DNA of 64,000 bases from Symsagittifera roscoffensis (GCF_963678635.1 NC_087063.1:60334759-60398758), one strand, 5' to 3'. Positions 30,201 through 41,365 are shown, counted from the first letter of the stretch. Notes: a model not told the origin generated them from the letters alone. Translations and numbers: made by a program.

Positions 30201-31190
30201 ATTTCCATCTCTAATGTCGTTCCAATCAGAGTGCGGTCACTCCTCTTGGTTTTTTAACTGGCTGATCTCAATTCTGCCATGAGGAAGGGTGACATCATCG
30301 TTTCATCGGTCAATTTTCCATCTGTGCCCGGCAATCGGCCGTCGCCTTGCCTCATATCCATGACTTGTTAGACACGCTTTCGCTCGGCTGAGTTGACAGA
30401 TTTTACTGAGATCTCAGAGTCCACTTTCGCCGTCCCAGTTTTTCTCAATGTCACTTTGCTGCCAAGTTTCATCTTCATGTCATTGATCTTGTCAGTCACA
30501 ATTTTTGATCATATTTTGTCTTTTCGATTTCTGGACAGGTATACTATTTCATTGCTGCCTTTCCGATGCGTTGGCTTTATGAGATAATTATCTTCGCTTT
30601 CGTCAGTGGCCGAATCGATCAACAAGTCGCCCATCAATCTCCCTTCGCATTCAAACAATTTGTCGAGGATATCTCGCATCAGTGGTCTGTTTAGACCTGT
30701 TTTCAACATTGACTGTGTTCCGTAGCGCTGAACTACCGTCCAGACCTCTTCCATGAAGGCACCGCTGTCCATATTGCACTCTATCCTATTCTCATGATCT
30801 CTGTGGTGAACTTCCCACTCTTCTTCTGGTAATGCTTCCAAGAAAGGTACTCGGGCAGTGCCTTCTATTCTTCTCTTCCGCGGACACTCCATCAAAAGTT
30901 TTGTTTCGATAGTTTTCAACTTACCAGGAGAGCTGCTCTCCGGCAAAAATCGATTTATATTCATGAAAGCTGACGGAGGTTCCAGCGTGGAAGTTTCATC
31001 TTCAGCTGGCTCAGTCGTATTTTATAACTTTTCTGTCCCGATCTCAATGTCATCTAAGAAATTGAAGTCTAGGCTGGACACTCTAGCTGTCGAAGCCTTA
31101 TTGTCGTCTTTTCCCGCTTTATCGGTATCCTGCTGCATGGGTTCTTCCGATCGACGGTCTTCTCCCTCATTATCGTCTCGCTTCTGACTC
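27278..31190 (-). pseudogene. Unknown LTR-element polyprotein, diverged copy
   Basis: Minus-strand frames at 27278-27806, 28124-28567, 28594-28983, 29075-29855, 29862-30047, 30509-30964 and about 31021-31190 align in order with the polyprotein of copy 1 (4786 down to 1015). Shared blocks include FSVPKCVRLARM, NAVTTAVKR, RYGTQS and an acidic linker. Breaks are at different places in the two copies: copy 2 has a stop where copy 1 has Trp at the ...SWRA... site, and reads through where copy 1 has TAG and a frameshift. The ancestral gene was therefore one continuous frame of at least 1,150 residues. Family not recognised. Confidence 0.65.
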
Positions 31191-31306
31191 CTCCATGAAC
31201 ACTAAGGTCTATGGTCCTCACTTCTCATCTTGTCCGGAAAGTTTGACACAACTAGACTGCCAGCTGATTTATCTTCTAGTTATGCGTGCTTTATCTTGAT
31301 CTCTTC

Positions 31307-31942
31307 TCAGCCAAAGGTTGCTAGTGCAAACCTCGTCAACAGTTTCCCGCTCATCGCCAACTCCGGTTTAACGCTCAGTACGATTAGCGCGGCTTGTCGA
31401 AAGTCCGCCTTGCCTCTCATGACCGTTGGCGCCAGGTTCCAATTCGTCCACTCTTCCTCAAATCTTCCAGATTTCGGAGTGGCTGCATTACTCATTCGTC
31501 TCCTCGTCGACTCATCCGTGTATACAAATGGCGTGTATTGTAGCACGGCTGCGTTTCTCCCCACGAAGCACGAGTCCATGGTCTCAGAGAACTTCGCCAT
31601 CCTCCTTTCATTAGTCTCAAAAGCTCTTAATCTGGGAGTTTGTACTACGGAGTCTGCACTACGGAGTCTGCTCCAAGCAACATCCTTCTGATCAACGAGA
31701 ATTCAGGTATTTCTTCTGGCAGCTTTCTGTAGTTGCTCTAGTCTTTCGTTTCTTCTTTCACAATTTGGTTCGAGGCCACTAAACGAGGAATTCTGTTATT
31801 TCACCTTTCGTTTTGTCGTACGGCCTCAGATTCCAGAGTTTCGGAAACACTTCAAATTGCCCTCTCTCTACTTCACCTATTCGGTCACGAAAATGATCAT
31901 TGAAGTTTATTGCCGTCTTTTCTGGCTCTGCTATTTTCTCGA
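31307..31942 (-). pseudogene. N-terminal frame of element copy 2, unlike copy 1
   Basis: Two readable segments, about 31785-31942 and 31307-31680, give a mixed-composition protein without long coiled coils. A 14-base direct repeat (GCAGACTCCGTAGT on the minus strand) sits between them, near 31655-31685. Copy 1 has a 551-residue coiled-coil ORF at this position and I see no similarity between the two. It may be a different first ORF of the family or unrelated sequence. Unknown function. Confidence 0.4.
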
Positions 31943-31945
31943 ACA

Positions 31946-32390
31946 AAAAATCTTCAGGTTTTGTTCACGTTTTGTTCACACTAATTGGTTGCGCTCCCGT
32001 CCAGTGCTGAAATGAGGTTCAGGGGCAGCACCGACCTTCTATATGCTTCAATACAATACAAAATATTACAATACAAGAACTCTAAAACGTTGTATCGCAA
32101 TATTCGCAATTTTTTTACTCGTTGAGTTTGTGCAATGAGCCCTGATCCGGTCTCTATCTGTCTAAACCAGAGTCACAAGGCTCACCCAACTGCTGCTTTT
32201 TAATGTGGATCAAGTTTACAAGCTGTTCTGAAAGTTTCGATAATTCGATATAAAATACATTACATATAAAGATGAAAAATCCCGCCCAGATTAAAATCAA
32301 ACATTTGAAACAATATTTGTTGGTTTAAATCAGTTTTTTGGCGGTTATTAATTTCCATTCCGTTTTTCATTCGATTAAGTTGCTTGTTGC
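31946..32390. other. No gene seen; right flank of element copy 2
   Basis: Mixed sequence with a direct repeat GTTTTGTTCAC near 31958-31980 and a perfect hairpin, GTTGCTTG/CAAGCAAC, at 32379-32397. No LTR match was found here. Confidence 0.35.
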
Positions 32391-32750
32391 AAGCAACAAG
32401 GAGAAAGCATATCAGCAAAACAGAATACTGTCAATCACAATGCTAAAATCCTTGGACTCGCTTCTATATTGGGACCCTATTACGGCATAAACTCAACTAT
32501 GAAGCAGGAAACTGCGAACAGGAACATGCGGTCGATGACATATCAACATACTACAAAGGTAATCGAGAAGTACTGGGTGAGAAAACTACTCCACATTCAA
32601 AATCGATTCCTCATTGCAAAGGAGAATGAGATCTTGAAGCAAGTTGTCTATGTCAACTATACCTTAAACGAACTCAAAGAGCTCACTCAAGTCTTGCTCA
32701 GCTCCAAGAAAACTTGTCCAACTGCTATGTTCAACAAATTTGTTGAATGA
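32391..32750 (+). CDS. Hypothetical protein, about 119 residues
   Basis: The frame is open from about 32391 without ATG; the first Met is near 32500. It starts with a Gln/Asn-rich part, then a small hydrophobic stretch around LASILGPYYG, then a basic and helical part ending FNKFVE. It may be a fragment of a structural gene of the large DNA element, given its strand and place, but no family is recognised. Confidence 0.3.
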   Translation, partial: KQQGESISAKQNTVNHNAKILGLASILGPYYGINSTMKQETANRNMRSMTYQHTTKVIEKYWVRKLLHIQNRFLIAKENEILKQVVYVNYTLNELKELTQVLLSSKKTCPTAMFNKFVE

Positions 32751-34094
32751 TGTTGTTATAGTCCTGTAACCGAAATATTTATCTTCTTGACTCATTTTTC
32801 AATTATTCTTGGAGCTGAGCAGTATGAACTGGAACTTTGAATTTTTGAGAAAAATCTTTCAAAGCTTTAAATTAAGTGGGACTTTTCCAAATCGTTTTAC
32901 AAGAAAGGTAAGACTATTCTCTCAGAGCAAAAAACTGATAATATGATTCTGGATCTTAAAACTATTGAGTACACTGAAAACGAAATAGTGAAAAGTTAGG
33001 AGTTTATAAAGATGGACAAACTATAGGATAATCTTTTTTCCTCTCTAAAAGTTCAAAGCAACAACTCAATTTTTCTGGTGTACAAAGCATCTCAACTGGA
33101 TGGAAACAATTGGAGCAGTGGTTATGAAAATTATTTTAACCTTTAATTATTTAAAAACCATTCAAATTGAAATCGTAATTTTTTGCTGAATGAAAAGTGA
33201 ATGAAAATTGAAACAATTGGTACTACGCCTGTCCAAAAGCTCAGAATTTGATATTAGAAGATGAAAAAATTGATAGGAGGTGTAGCAACAACCCATTTTG
33301 TCACTCAAAAAAGTTTAACTGTGCTAAAAAAAAGCTTTTGCATTTTGAACATGAGCTTGATGTTCTTTTTTCAAAAAATGGGTAAATCATAGTAAATTTT
33401 TTGTCTTAGTTTTGGTTTTAAAACGTAAAGTTTTAATCATTTTCAATTTTAGTTTTTCTGAATATAAAATGGCTGATAAAATTGAAAAGCAATTTTTGGA
33501 ATCAAAACAATCTTCAACGAATATCATGGAAATTTTTAATGAAATAATTCTCTTTTATTTTTTTGCTGCCAGTTTGTTGTTATACTTAAACTACAACCAT
33601 GTGCGATCAATCGAATAACTTCTTTCCTTACATGTGAACAAACAACAGTATGGCTAGCAATCATATCAAGTATAATCGGTTATATTTAGCTTCTTCAAAA
33701 TCATGAACAGAATAATATCTACCCAAGAACAAGTTTTTTTGTTTGTTGGTCTAAGTGGATCTAAAAATTCACGTCCTTTTTTTATTTGAACAAAAATTGG
33801 TAAATTTTTCAAATTTGAAAAATTTTTCTATTTTTAGCAAAACTATTAAGCTCTTTATAATCAATGAATACGAACAACCTTAATCCAACGGGTAGATTTT
33901 GATTTGATGGAAAATCTTTGAATAGCAACATGCTTGACAAAACAAAAAACAGAGGAACTTGGATCCTTTTTAAAAACTGAAAAAAAAAGTTTTATCAGAT
34001 TGTATTCTGGGGGCACAGCTGCGTACGGTTCGGAGCAGTCGGTTTATCAAAAAAAGAGAACTTTTTTCACAAAGCAAGACATCTGTCGCAAAAT
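32751..34094. other. AT-rich stretch with only weak frames
   Basis: A possible 68-residue frame at 33412-33618 has a hydrophobic segment (ILFYFFAASLLLYL) but no other support. No repeats or RNA genes were seen. Confidence 0.3.
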
Positions 34095-34310
34095 ATGTTC
34101 CACAATCAGATGCTTGAAAAGACTTACAAGATGCGCCAGATAAACGGTTTACAATTAGTGTATGTCTTGCCTTTAGTAGAGAAACTAGAAACTCAAACAT
34201 TGAAATCAAAAAACGTTCTGACACTGAAATTAAAATATGCCAACGAGAATTTGCAAGCTTTTAAAAAATTTTTCTCCTATTCAGTCATAGGAAGAATATT
34301 TTACCGCTAG
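34095..34310 (+). CDS. Hypothetical fragment, 71 residues
   Basis: Lys/Leu-rich plus-strand frame with plausible protein composition. The same phase is open for another 15 codons upstream, from near 34050. It might be the first part of the same broken gene as 34334-34582. No motif recognised. Confidence 0.2.
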   Translation: MFHNQMLEKTYKMRQINGLQLVYVLPLVEKLETQTLKSKNVLTLKLKYANENLQAFKKFFSYSVIGRIFYR

Positions 34311-34333
34311 ATCGAAGATCATCGTAAGAAATT

Positions 34334-34582
34334 TTGTCCACAAGATACCTCAAATTTGAGTCAACAGGGAATTCTCGTGTGAATGGATCTATTGGAAAGT
34401 CATCTACAGGTGTCAAGAAAACCGTTGGAGATGATATTCCTTTTCGAAAGGGAGTTAAACCAAATTTCAGTTATGAAATTTTTCAAATTTTACCAATATC
34501 GACACAAAAAACATCTGCATACACATCATTAAAGATCTCAACAAAGAAAAAAATTCTAGGAAAAGTTAGAAAATTGAGCTGA
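34334..34582 (+). CDS. Hypothetical fragment, 82 residues
   Basis: Basic, Ser/Thr-rich frame. It contains NGSIGKSS, which looks like a P-loop but lacks the first Gly at the right spacing, so no ATPase is claimed. It lies shortly after the preceding frame on the same strand. Confidence 0.2.
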   Translation: MSTRYLKFESTGNSRVNGSIGKSSTGVKKTVGDDIPFRKGVKPNFSYEIFQILPISTQKTSAYTSLKISTKKKILGKVRKLS

Positions 34583-35325
34583 AAAAATGCTAAGACAATT
34601 ATTTTTTTTCATTTATATCACTAAATAAAGTAGTAATAGGTAATGGTCTGCATTTTTTTGCAAAAACTTTACCGGAACAATTACATTTGAAAGGAGAATG
34701 GAAAAATGCCTTTTGAGAAATCTCTTGCCATTCCTTGAAGCAAAAAGTAATCAAGTGCAATTTACTTTCATAGATGGGAGAGGAAGTTCCGAAGACAAGA
34801 GGAAGATTGAAGCAATGTAGATTGAACTGAGGTTGTGTTTAGTTTAAAATGATGTACCACAAAACTCAAAATTGTCCGGGTGCACAATCATTGAATAAAA
34901 TAGAATCAATGTATCAGTAAATAAAATAACGTAAAAAATAGTAATTCACTTAGGTGAGGATCAACCAGTGTTAATTATCCAAAGTGCTAATTTGAGTCAA
35001 TCTTTTGGTTTTGACATAGAACAAAACAAACAATGTCTCAGTAGTTTTACGGCACCATCAGAAGACATTCTCTGATAATAAACGGTCAAATTTTAGAATA
35101 TATCTAAGTCGATTATATGCAAAATCCTCTATTACGTTAGTTTTCATCCCAAACCAAAGTAAAATGGATAAATAATATCTACGGGACATTTCACAAAAAC
35201 CAGTTCTTAACGTTTTTTGTTTCCGTAGTTTATAAAAAGGTTTAATTTTTTATCCATAATGAAAAAAACTGATTGATAGTACAGGTGATTTAGAATACCC
35301 ATTTTTGATAAAAACTTCATTCAGA
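34583..35325. other. No gene seen
   Basis: AT-rich sequence with stops in all frames. Nothing else was recognised. Confidence 0.4.
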
Positions 35326-35625
35326 ATGCTTGCTGAAAATTCAGCAAATTTTTCCGTTTTTTATAGATATGCAAAACAACGTGGAAAAGTTATAAGTGCT
35401 CTTGCACAAACCCATGTGAAAACTGCAATCTCATTTATTCTAAATTATAAAGTCACAGCTGCAAAAGGATTTGGAGCAGGTTTCTTCAAAGTTACCGCTC
35501 CAGAGATTGGGTTAGATGTCAGTCGACACAAAAAACTCAACTATTTTGCAATAACTGCGAAAACAAAAACAGTGCGGAAACATTTGGTAGGTAGAAAAAA
35601 GAAAAACTATGGTTTTGATTTTTGA
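35326..35625 (+). CDS. Hypothetical basic protein, 99 residues
   Basis: ATG to TGA. The first half is hydrophobic and helical. The middle has a Gly/Ala-rich turn (AAKGFGAGF), and the last 40 residues are strongly basic (KHLVGRKKK). The frame is one of the cleanest in 32-36 kb and could be a small nucleic-acid-binding or virion-type protein of the DNA element. That is inference; no homologue is recognised. Confidence 0.35.
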   Translation: MLAENSANFSVFYRYAKQRGKVISALAQTHVKTAISFILNYKVTAAKGFGAGFFKVTAPEIGLDVSRHKKLNYFAITAKTKTVRKHLVGRKKKNYGFDF

Positions 35626-36835
35626 ACCAGTTCCATTTCCTTTAAATGTATCTCAAAGAGGATTTTGAGGTAGAGGAGTATGTTTCGTTAGATACATCTT
35701 CTCCTTGCCGCCCCTATGGTAGAAAAAGGAAAGCAAGGCAATTCAACAAATTTTTCTAGTTCTAACAATGTAATTTTTTACTTTTACTTTTTAGTAGTTT
35801 TGAGTTAACATCATTCCAAGATGCAGCTGAATAGTAGCACTATCCAGGTCTTAGCGGAAAACGCTTGAGATTTAAATTTTTTCAATTTCCTTTGGAGCAA
35901 ATAACGGAAGTGATAGTCTTCGGAGAAAAACTATCAAATGCTCAATTTGACAAAGTTGGAACACTCGTTTAACTTCTCTTAGTTTTCAGGTTTCCCATTA
36001 AAAGTTTCGTGTTTTGGGATTTTCGTTGTTATCTTATCTGTAAGATTGATGTCCAGCAAGAGTAGAAAAAAGTGCTGCGTAATCAAAAACCCGAGAAGTT
36101 TCCTCAACCGAAACTGTGAAGTAGTGTTCAATAGTCTTTTTGCAGTACAGTAGACTTGTGTATGAGATGATAGTTTGTCTTTGTTCTCATATATGAATCA
36201 GTGCAAAGATAATTTTTACTCGTACAATTTATTGAAAAACTCCTGAGCTCAGGTTCAAGTACAATGGATCTTATCTCTCTGATGAAGTTCCTCAACTCTT
36301 TCGCAACCATCAACTCAGCTCCAAGCAATTATAGAAAAGAACACTGGATCATGATTGCTCGATTGGAGAAATTTTACTACTTGGTTGATTGTTTTGAGAG
36401 AAAAAAATCAACTTGTTGCTTTTTAAAAAACGTTTATTGGCAAAAGGTTTTCTGAAAGCTACAAAAACAGATAATTTGTGTGAATTTCATGCAAATTGTT
36501 CATCAATTCTTCTTTTTAAGTTTTACCAGAGAAACTCGAAAGAATTCATGATGTAAATGTTTTGAGTTTTATGTGTACATTTATGATAACGTGCTTTTTT
36601 AATTTTAAATGAAACTTAATTGCAACAAATTTATTTCACGATGCAAGGATTTTTAATTTTTTTTTAAAATAATTTTCTTCCCAAAAAAACATCTTTTTTT
36701 CTCGAAGTTCAAAAAATTCTTTCTCGAAGCTCAAATATCTTTAAAAACCTATTATACATCCTAAAACATAGCCTGCAGACCAAAATTTTATAATATATAT
36801 CTTTTCTTATCACATTAAGGTCTACAAGCAAAATC
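35626..36835. other. No gene supported
   Basis: Short frames exist on both strands near 36128-36455 and overlap each other, without recognisable content. AT-rich. Confidence 0.35.
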
Positions 36836-36894
36836 CCCCCCCCCCCCACCCCACACACACATACCACCCCAGCTCAGCCCCAACATCAACTACT
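36836..36894 (-). repeat. C-run and right partner of the inverted repeat
   Basis: A run of about 14 C, an (AC)n stretch and then AGCCCCAACATCAACTACT (36876-36894), the inverted partner of 10695-10713. A shorter direct copy, CTCAGCCCCAACAT, recurs at about 37065. Composition changes here from AT-rich to more balanced, which would suit the edge of an element. Confidence 0.35.
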
Positions 36895-37199
36895 CGGATC
36901 TAAAGCGAACCACGAACTGGCTCCCACAGGTTGAAGTGAAAAAGCACAAGAGTTAGTGTCTCTGGTCCATGATAACCAATGGCTATAGAGCTCTTCATTC
37001 TTAATCTCTTATGTGAATTGAGTGAACGACTGTTACAGGGAAGACAACCTCGCCATGTTACAACTCAGCCCCAACATGGCTATTCCGTATAATTATTGTG
37101 GAATTATCAATCTTATCCCATCCGATGTCTCCACACAAATGTGGTAGCCTACGATCGATCTAGAATGTAGTATATACTACATGGAAGCGATATTAAAGA

Positions 37200-38130
37200 T
37201 CTGATTGGGGTTTCCTGTTAAAGACTATAGCAAGACCGCACAATCCTGGGGGTGGGCCACCGATAGAACGAACTTCGCTATGGAATCATTCTGATTTTTC
37301 ACCACGGCAAACATAGATAGGAGTTCTTGGTTGAGATCTTCTTCAATCCTGATGGTACGTGGATTTCTACCTTCCTTTCATTTATCCACGAACTGATGAT
37401 GGGACAAAACTTTTTGCAGTCTCATGTTGTATCCAATTATAATCATGATGCAGAACCTGGCTGCCTTGTCATAAACAAACCGCCTTCAAGTGCTTGCTTA
37501 CTTTCTCTACAAGTTGCTCGGCGCCATGTCTTCTTACAGGCCTATCAGGACGTAATAGGACACGTAGGCTTATAAAGACATGTAAATACGCGGAGACACT
37601 GACATGATTAAGAAAGTCAGGGCTAGCATCTTCTCTTTTTAACAAGACTGAAAGTTTGTCCGAGTCGGCTAACTTATTGAACTTAGGGCAGACTGGGTGC
37701 TTGGGAGCCAGAGATTATATGTCAATGGCTCATTGTGGAGGCGCTATGTTTCCAATAGTTGCATCGCTGAGCCAGTACCACTGAGAAGTTTCTGCTGTAT
37801 ACTCGCAAGTTCAGCCGTTTTCTTGCTATGACGTTGACACATCACATTAGCAAACGTGTCAGGATTTAAAAAATTTTCATGGATGTGCTCAACTGAACTC
37901 AGTTTTGCAAAGAATAGTATCTGTGTTTTGAGACAATCAGTCGCTTGTTCGATCGTTTTTACTGCAGAAGCAAGCTCTTTGCGCAAGAAGATTCGCTCAA
38001 AATTGTGCACAATCGTCTCCTTAAAAAAAGGAATCGGATGAGCCCCTGTTTCAGGTCACTCGTGAGACAGTCTCTGCAAAACTTCTTCCAAAGACTCTAT
38101 TGGAATTACGGATAAAGCTTTTTCTGTACT
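37200..38130 (-). pseudogene. Degraded gene of unknown family
   Basis: Minus-strand reading gives good protein composition in pieces. 37744-38030 is the best, a helical Ala/Gln/Leu/Lys-rich segment with several His and Cys. Two upstream codon blocks are joined after a TGA at about 38055. Another piece lies around 37500-37700 and one around 37225-37345 (ELLSMFAVVKNQNDSIAKF). Stops and shifts separate them, so about 300 codons of an old gene are visible. No motif identifies it. Its balanced base composition differs from the AT-rich DNA on its left and the T/G-rich DNA on its right. Confidence 0.45.
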
Positions 38131-39046
38131 TCACCCACACAATCCAGATATCTCGTTGCACGAACATCTTCCTAAAAAGTGATATTTGAAGTAAAACCGA
38201 TAATCGCAGAATGAAAACAGAGGCAAGAATCAACGTTAATACACATTTTGCACAAAAATCTGTGCATGAACAGAATATCTATCCTGAGTTATAAAAACGC
38301 AAACAAGAGCAGTTTCATATGGAAAATACAATCTCGCCAGTAAAAAAACTGGTACAACGAAAGTGTCAGACAAGGTTGAGTGACCTAATTTAGGTATTGG
38401 TTATTTTCTGATAAAGTTGTTTATTGTTGTGATAACCCTATTTGATGTTCTCAGCTTACTAATTAGTTTGAGGCATGTCTGCTGCACTTTTTATAGCCCC
38501 ACAGTGATCAGCACAACAGATAATGTAACTGGTCCAGCCAGCAGAGAATTGTAATAGATCACCGACGATGGCTGGTTTTGGAGAGAAAGGCAGTGTGCAA
38601 CTGTAGCAGACGAAGATGACGTCAGACAATGTCAGAAGCTCTGCAGCAGACCTGAATACAGAAAAAGCCTATTCCCCAGTGTGCCTCGAGCGAGCAAGCA
38701 AAAAATTGGCGATGGCTAACTTTCAGTTGGCTGAAACATACTGAGTTATGAGTCACGCTATCTTATTTTTGGCAGGATAGATTCGTGCAACTTCTTAGTC
38801 TAATACCAATCTGAATCTTACTCTTATATCTCCTAGTCTCAATAGATCTAGTGTAAACTGGTTTATGCGATCTAGTTTACAGAAGGAGAACAAATTTATT
38901 CTAAGTTTAATTCAGTTTGCTCTGGTGCTGAAACTACAAGTAGTTTCAGCACTTTCAAATAAGTGTAACTGTTAGTTATGGAATATTATTGGTTAGTTAA
39001 GAATAATTTATAGAATTAGAGAATAATTTATAGCCAATTATAAATT
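38131..39046. other. No gene seen
   Basis: Unique-looking sequence. At 38930-38950 it contains a perfect inverted repeat, TGCTGAAACTAC/GTAGTTTCAGCA, with a 4-base loop. (ATCC)n lies at 39062-39077 just beyond. Confidence 0.4.
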
Positions 39047-39508
39047 CTAGTTTAGAACTGGTCCATCCATCCATCCGGGGTTTAGAGAATTTTTAGTTTT
39101 TAAATGCTTAATGTAGTGAAGGACGTGTGATGTAGTTTCTTTTTGAAGTTGCGAGCATTGACTTCTTGGAGAAAAAAGAAGTGAGGCTGTTGGTGTTTGA
39201 CGGAGGGAGATGGTATTGTTCGTATCTTCTAGATTGGTCTCATTGATCGTGGTTTTCTTGTGTGATTGTGTCAAGACTTCTGATCGATTCATTGATGTAT
39301 CGATTTCCTTAAGCTTGGAGCGAGACTGCGTGCAGGGTGAAGTTTGATTTTTCCGTGTGAAGTGCCAAGTAAATAGGATCTGTACGTGTAGCCAACACCG
39401 AGAGGGCCATTGGTCTGGTTCAATGGTTTTCCTTTGCTGCGATGTTGGGTCCGTACTCTTATCCTTTGAGGTAGTGACTTCAGGCAGCAAATCAAGTAGA
39501 TTTGCCAT
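39047..39508 (-). CDS. Hypothetical 153-residue frame, Thr/Ser/Gln-rich
   Basis: Begins with ATG (MANLLDLLPEVTTSKDKS). It is low in complexity, has no hydrophobic segment and no recognised motif. It lies at the left edge of the T/G-rich region and may be the last frame of the retroelement or a chance frame, since this composition makes minus-strand stops rare. Confidence 0.25.
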   Translation of the reverse strand: MANLLDLLPEVTTSKDKSTDPTSQQRKTIEPDQWPSRCWLHVQILFTWHFTRKNQTSPCTQSRSKLKEIDTSMNRSEVLTQSHKKTTINETNLEDTNNTISLRQTPTASLLFSPRSQCSQLQKETTSHVLHYIKHLKTKNSLNPGWMDGPVLN

Positions 39509-40684
39509 TCCGAAGTTGGAATGTGATTGGGTTGTCGTCTTATTTGCTGCTCGTCCTTTGGGCTTTGTGAAATCTATACAAACTGCTTTTGTCTTTTACA
39601 TATATAAATTCTTTGTTAATTTTAGTTTTAGTTGTTATTTGTTATTAATAGTTATCGCAAAAGCGTTTATATATTAGTTTGGTTATTTTTCAAGAATCGC
39701 TCACACTAGAGAAACTCCCAGCAAAAATAGAGCGTGGGTCACAAAGCGTGATGTAGCGCGGTGGGTTAGGCCGGATATAGAGCATATTCAGGACGTCCCT
39801 CTGGTTGGTAAGGCCAGGAGTGGGGTATAATCTTGAGGTCCCTTTCTGCAGAGTCTCTTTTTGTGTTCAACCTATTGTTTCGTTTCCGTTACTTGTTTTT
39901 TTTCTTTTTGTTTTTTTTGTGTCCTTTTCTCAAAAATTGAATTTTTTGGTTTGGTTTTGTCTTTTGACTTTTTTGTGTTTTATTCGTTTGTGGTAAGACT
40001 TAAAAGTGGTCTTTAAAAGAATAATTTATTCAGTTTTGTTCTGGTTTCAGTCTGGATTGGGTGCCGCGGGCTTTTCTTTCTTAGTCATGCTATTAGTTTG
40101 TGGTTTTGTGAACTTAATAAGCTGCGTTGGTTAATGTAGTTTACTATATAATTCCTTCTAACCGGGTTAAATGAAAGTCTGAAACGTGTGAAAACTAATT
40201 AGAGTTGTTATCAGTGAAAGGTAAAACTTGAAATTCATTATTTTATTAATTCTTCGTGGGTGAGCTGTGCGCTTGTGGAAATAACTTATGGGCGATTGAA
40301 TGATTCAAATTTTTCAAAAGAAGCGTCTTAAAAAAAGGTTAGTACTTGTATGAATTAACTTGCAAGTTTTGATGAATTTACTGCATTGAATGTTCAATTT
40401 TAATGCTGTTTGGAAATTTTAAGTTATAAATTTACTGCTTATTAAAAGGAAATTTTTTGCATTGGTGGTTACTAATGAAACTATTGCTAATTGAGAGAAA
40501 TTTTAAAGCTATTTTAATTTTTACTTAGATTTTTAAATACGAGTTTTGGATTTTTTAGAAAGAAGTTTTCAGTTTTTATTTAGTTTTTGTCTGTTTCAAA
40601 TGATGGTGTGATAAGATCTAAAAAGAAGTGAACCAATTATAAGGAATGGTTAGTTGTGTTATGAATTTATTAGTGAAAGTACAC
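39509..40684. other. Mostly non-coding T/G-rich stretch
   Basis: No gene is supported. It holds the SINE-like block at 39748-39860. No LTR copy of the retroelement could be matched here. Confidence 0.35.
39748..39860 (+). repeat. Possible tRNA-derived SINE head
   Basis: TAGCGCGGTGGGTTAGGCC resembles a pol III A box from a tRNA gene (TGGCnnAGTGG-like). The following 90 bases are GC-richer than the surroundings and end in a T-run (39858-39862). I cannot find a convincing B box, so confidence is low. Confidence 0.2.
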
Positions 40685-41365
40685 TTACTTAATCATCAGC
40701 AAAAATCCAATTGGAAAAATGTCAGTAATGACGTCTGATGTTGTTAGAAATTTAGCAAGTAAGCATGTGATATATTTAGTATGCAGTAGTGGCCAAAGCA
40801 GTTCAAGTGCTTGGATGATCTTGTATTCTTCACTACTTGGTGAGAATTCATGCGGTGTGTCTTGAATGATGTTATAAAATTTATGATTATGTTTGATATT
40901 ATGAATGTATTCTAGGATCGGGGTTTCAACGGGCTGTATATATTCAAGTGGGACAATTAGTGGACGTGATTCATCAACGTTAAAAAATCGGGTTAGTGGG
41001 CAGAACATATACATTTGTCTGATACGGTCGTAATTTTTTATGATTCCTGGTAAGTTAGTTTTTTTGATACAATATGTAAAGTTTAACAAAAATGGTGAAG
41101 TGTATTTGGAGTTAATAAATTGAAATCGATGGTGTGGTTTTCTTGATGGTGTATTAGTTGTGTAATGGTGTGGTATCAATTTGTAGTAAGTGTATGTGTG
41201 AGTTTGTTTTGTGCGTAAAAAAATTTGATGCGAGCAGTGTAAGTCACGTTCTTTCGGTGTTAGGAAAATAAAGGTTAATGAAAAATGCTTAAATTTACTG
41301 AAATAAGAGTCGTAAGTTTTTGTATCGCGAAGTGCTGTGGAATTAATGTGGTCATATATTTTTAT
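40685..41365 (-). CDS. Intact 226-codon frame downstream of env-like genes
   Basis: The minus-strand frame is open from just after a stop at about 41366 to 40685, with no ATG near its start. It has balanced protein composition, rich in Tyr, His, Ile and Pro, with several Cys (DLHCS, TYCIKK, MFCPL, ITCLL) and a hydrophobic end (DIFPIGFLLMIK). It is the longest unbroken frame in this part. It could be part of an env-like or accessory protein of the retroelement. Family not recognised. Confidence 0.4.
   Translation of the reverse strand: MKIYDHINSTALRDTKTYDSYFSKFKHFSLTFIFLTPKERDLHCSHQIFLRTKQTHTYTYYKLIPHHYTTNTPSRKPHHRFQFINSKYTSPFLLNFTYCIKKTNLPGIIKNYDRIRQMYMFCPLTRFFNVDESRPLIVPLEYIQPVETPILEYIHNIKHNHKFYNIIQDTPHEFSPSSEEYKIIQALELLWPLLHTKYITCLLAKFLTTSDVITDIFPIGFLLMIK

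Larger units (their letters stand above)
26111..31945 (-). mobile_element. LTR element lacking recognisable pol, copy 2 (diverged)
   Basis: It begins with an LTR related to 9095-9655, followed by the same internal border (ACTCCCCGGA) and a minus-strand polyprotein gene homologous to copy 1. Protein identity to copy 1 is modest and substitutions are mostly conservative, so this is a separate lineage of the family. No right-hand LTR was found up to 33 kb, so the element is truncated or its 5' LTR has decayed. Confidence 0.65.

Noticed and set aside
32379-32397. Perfect 8-bp hairpin as a terminator
   Set aside because: No T-run or gene end is next to it, and AT-rich eukaryotic DNA often contains such palindromes.
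34382-34412. P-loop ATPase (NGSIGKSS)
   Set aside because: The first Gly of GxxxxGKS is missing at the right spacing and no Walker B or hydrophobic strand follows, so a packaging ATPase is not supported.
39805-39996. Phe/Val-rich 63-residue plus-strand membrane protein
   Set aside because: It is a product of the T/G-rich plus strand; many similar frames (for example 50013-50207, 54167-54349) occur antisense to real pol or env-like frames.
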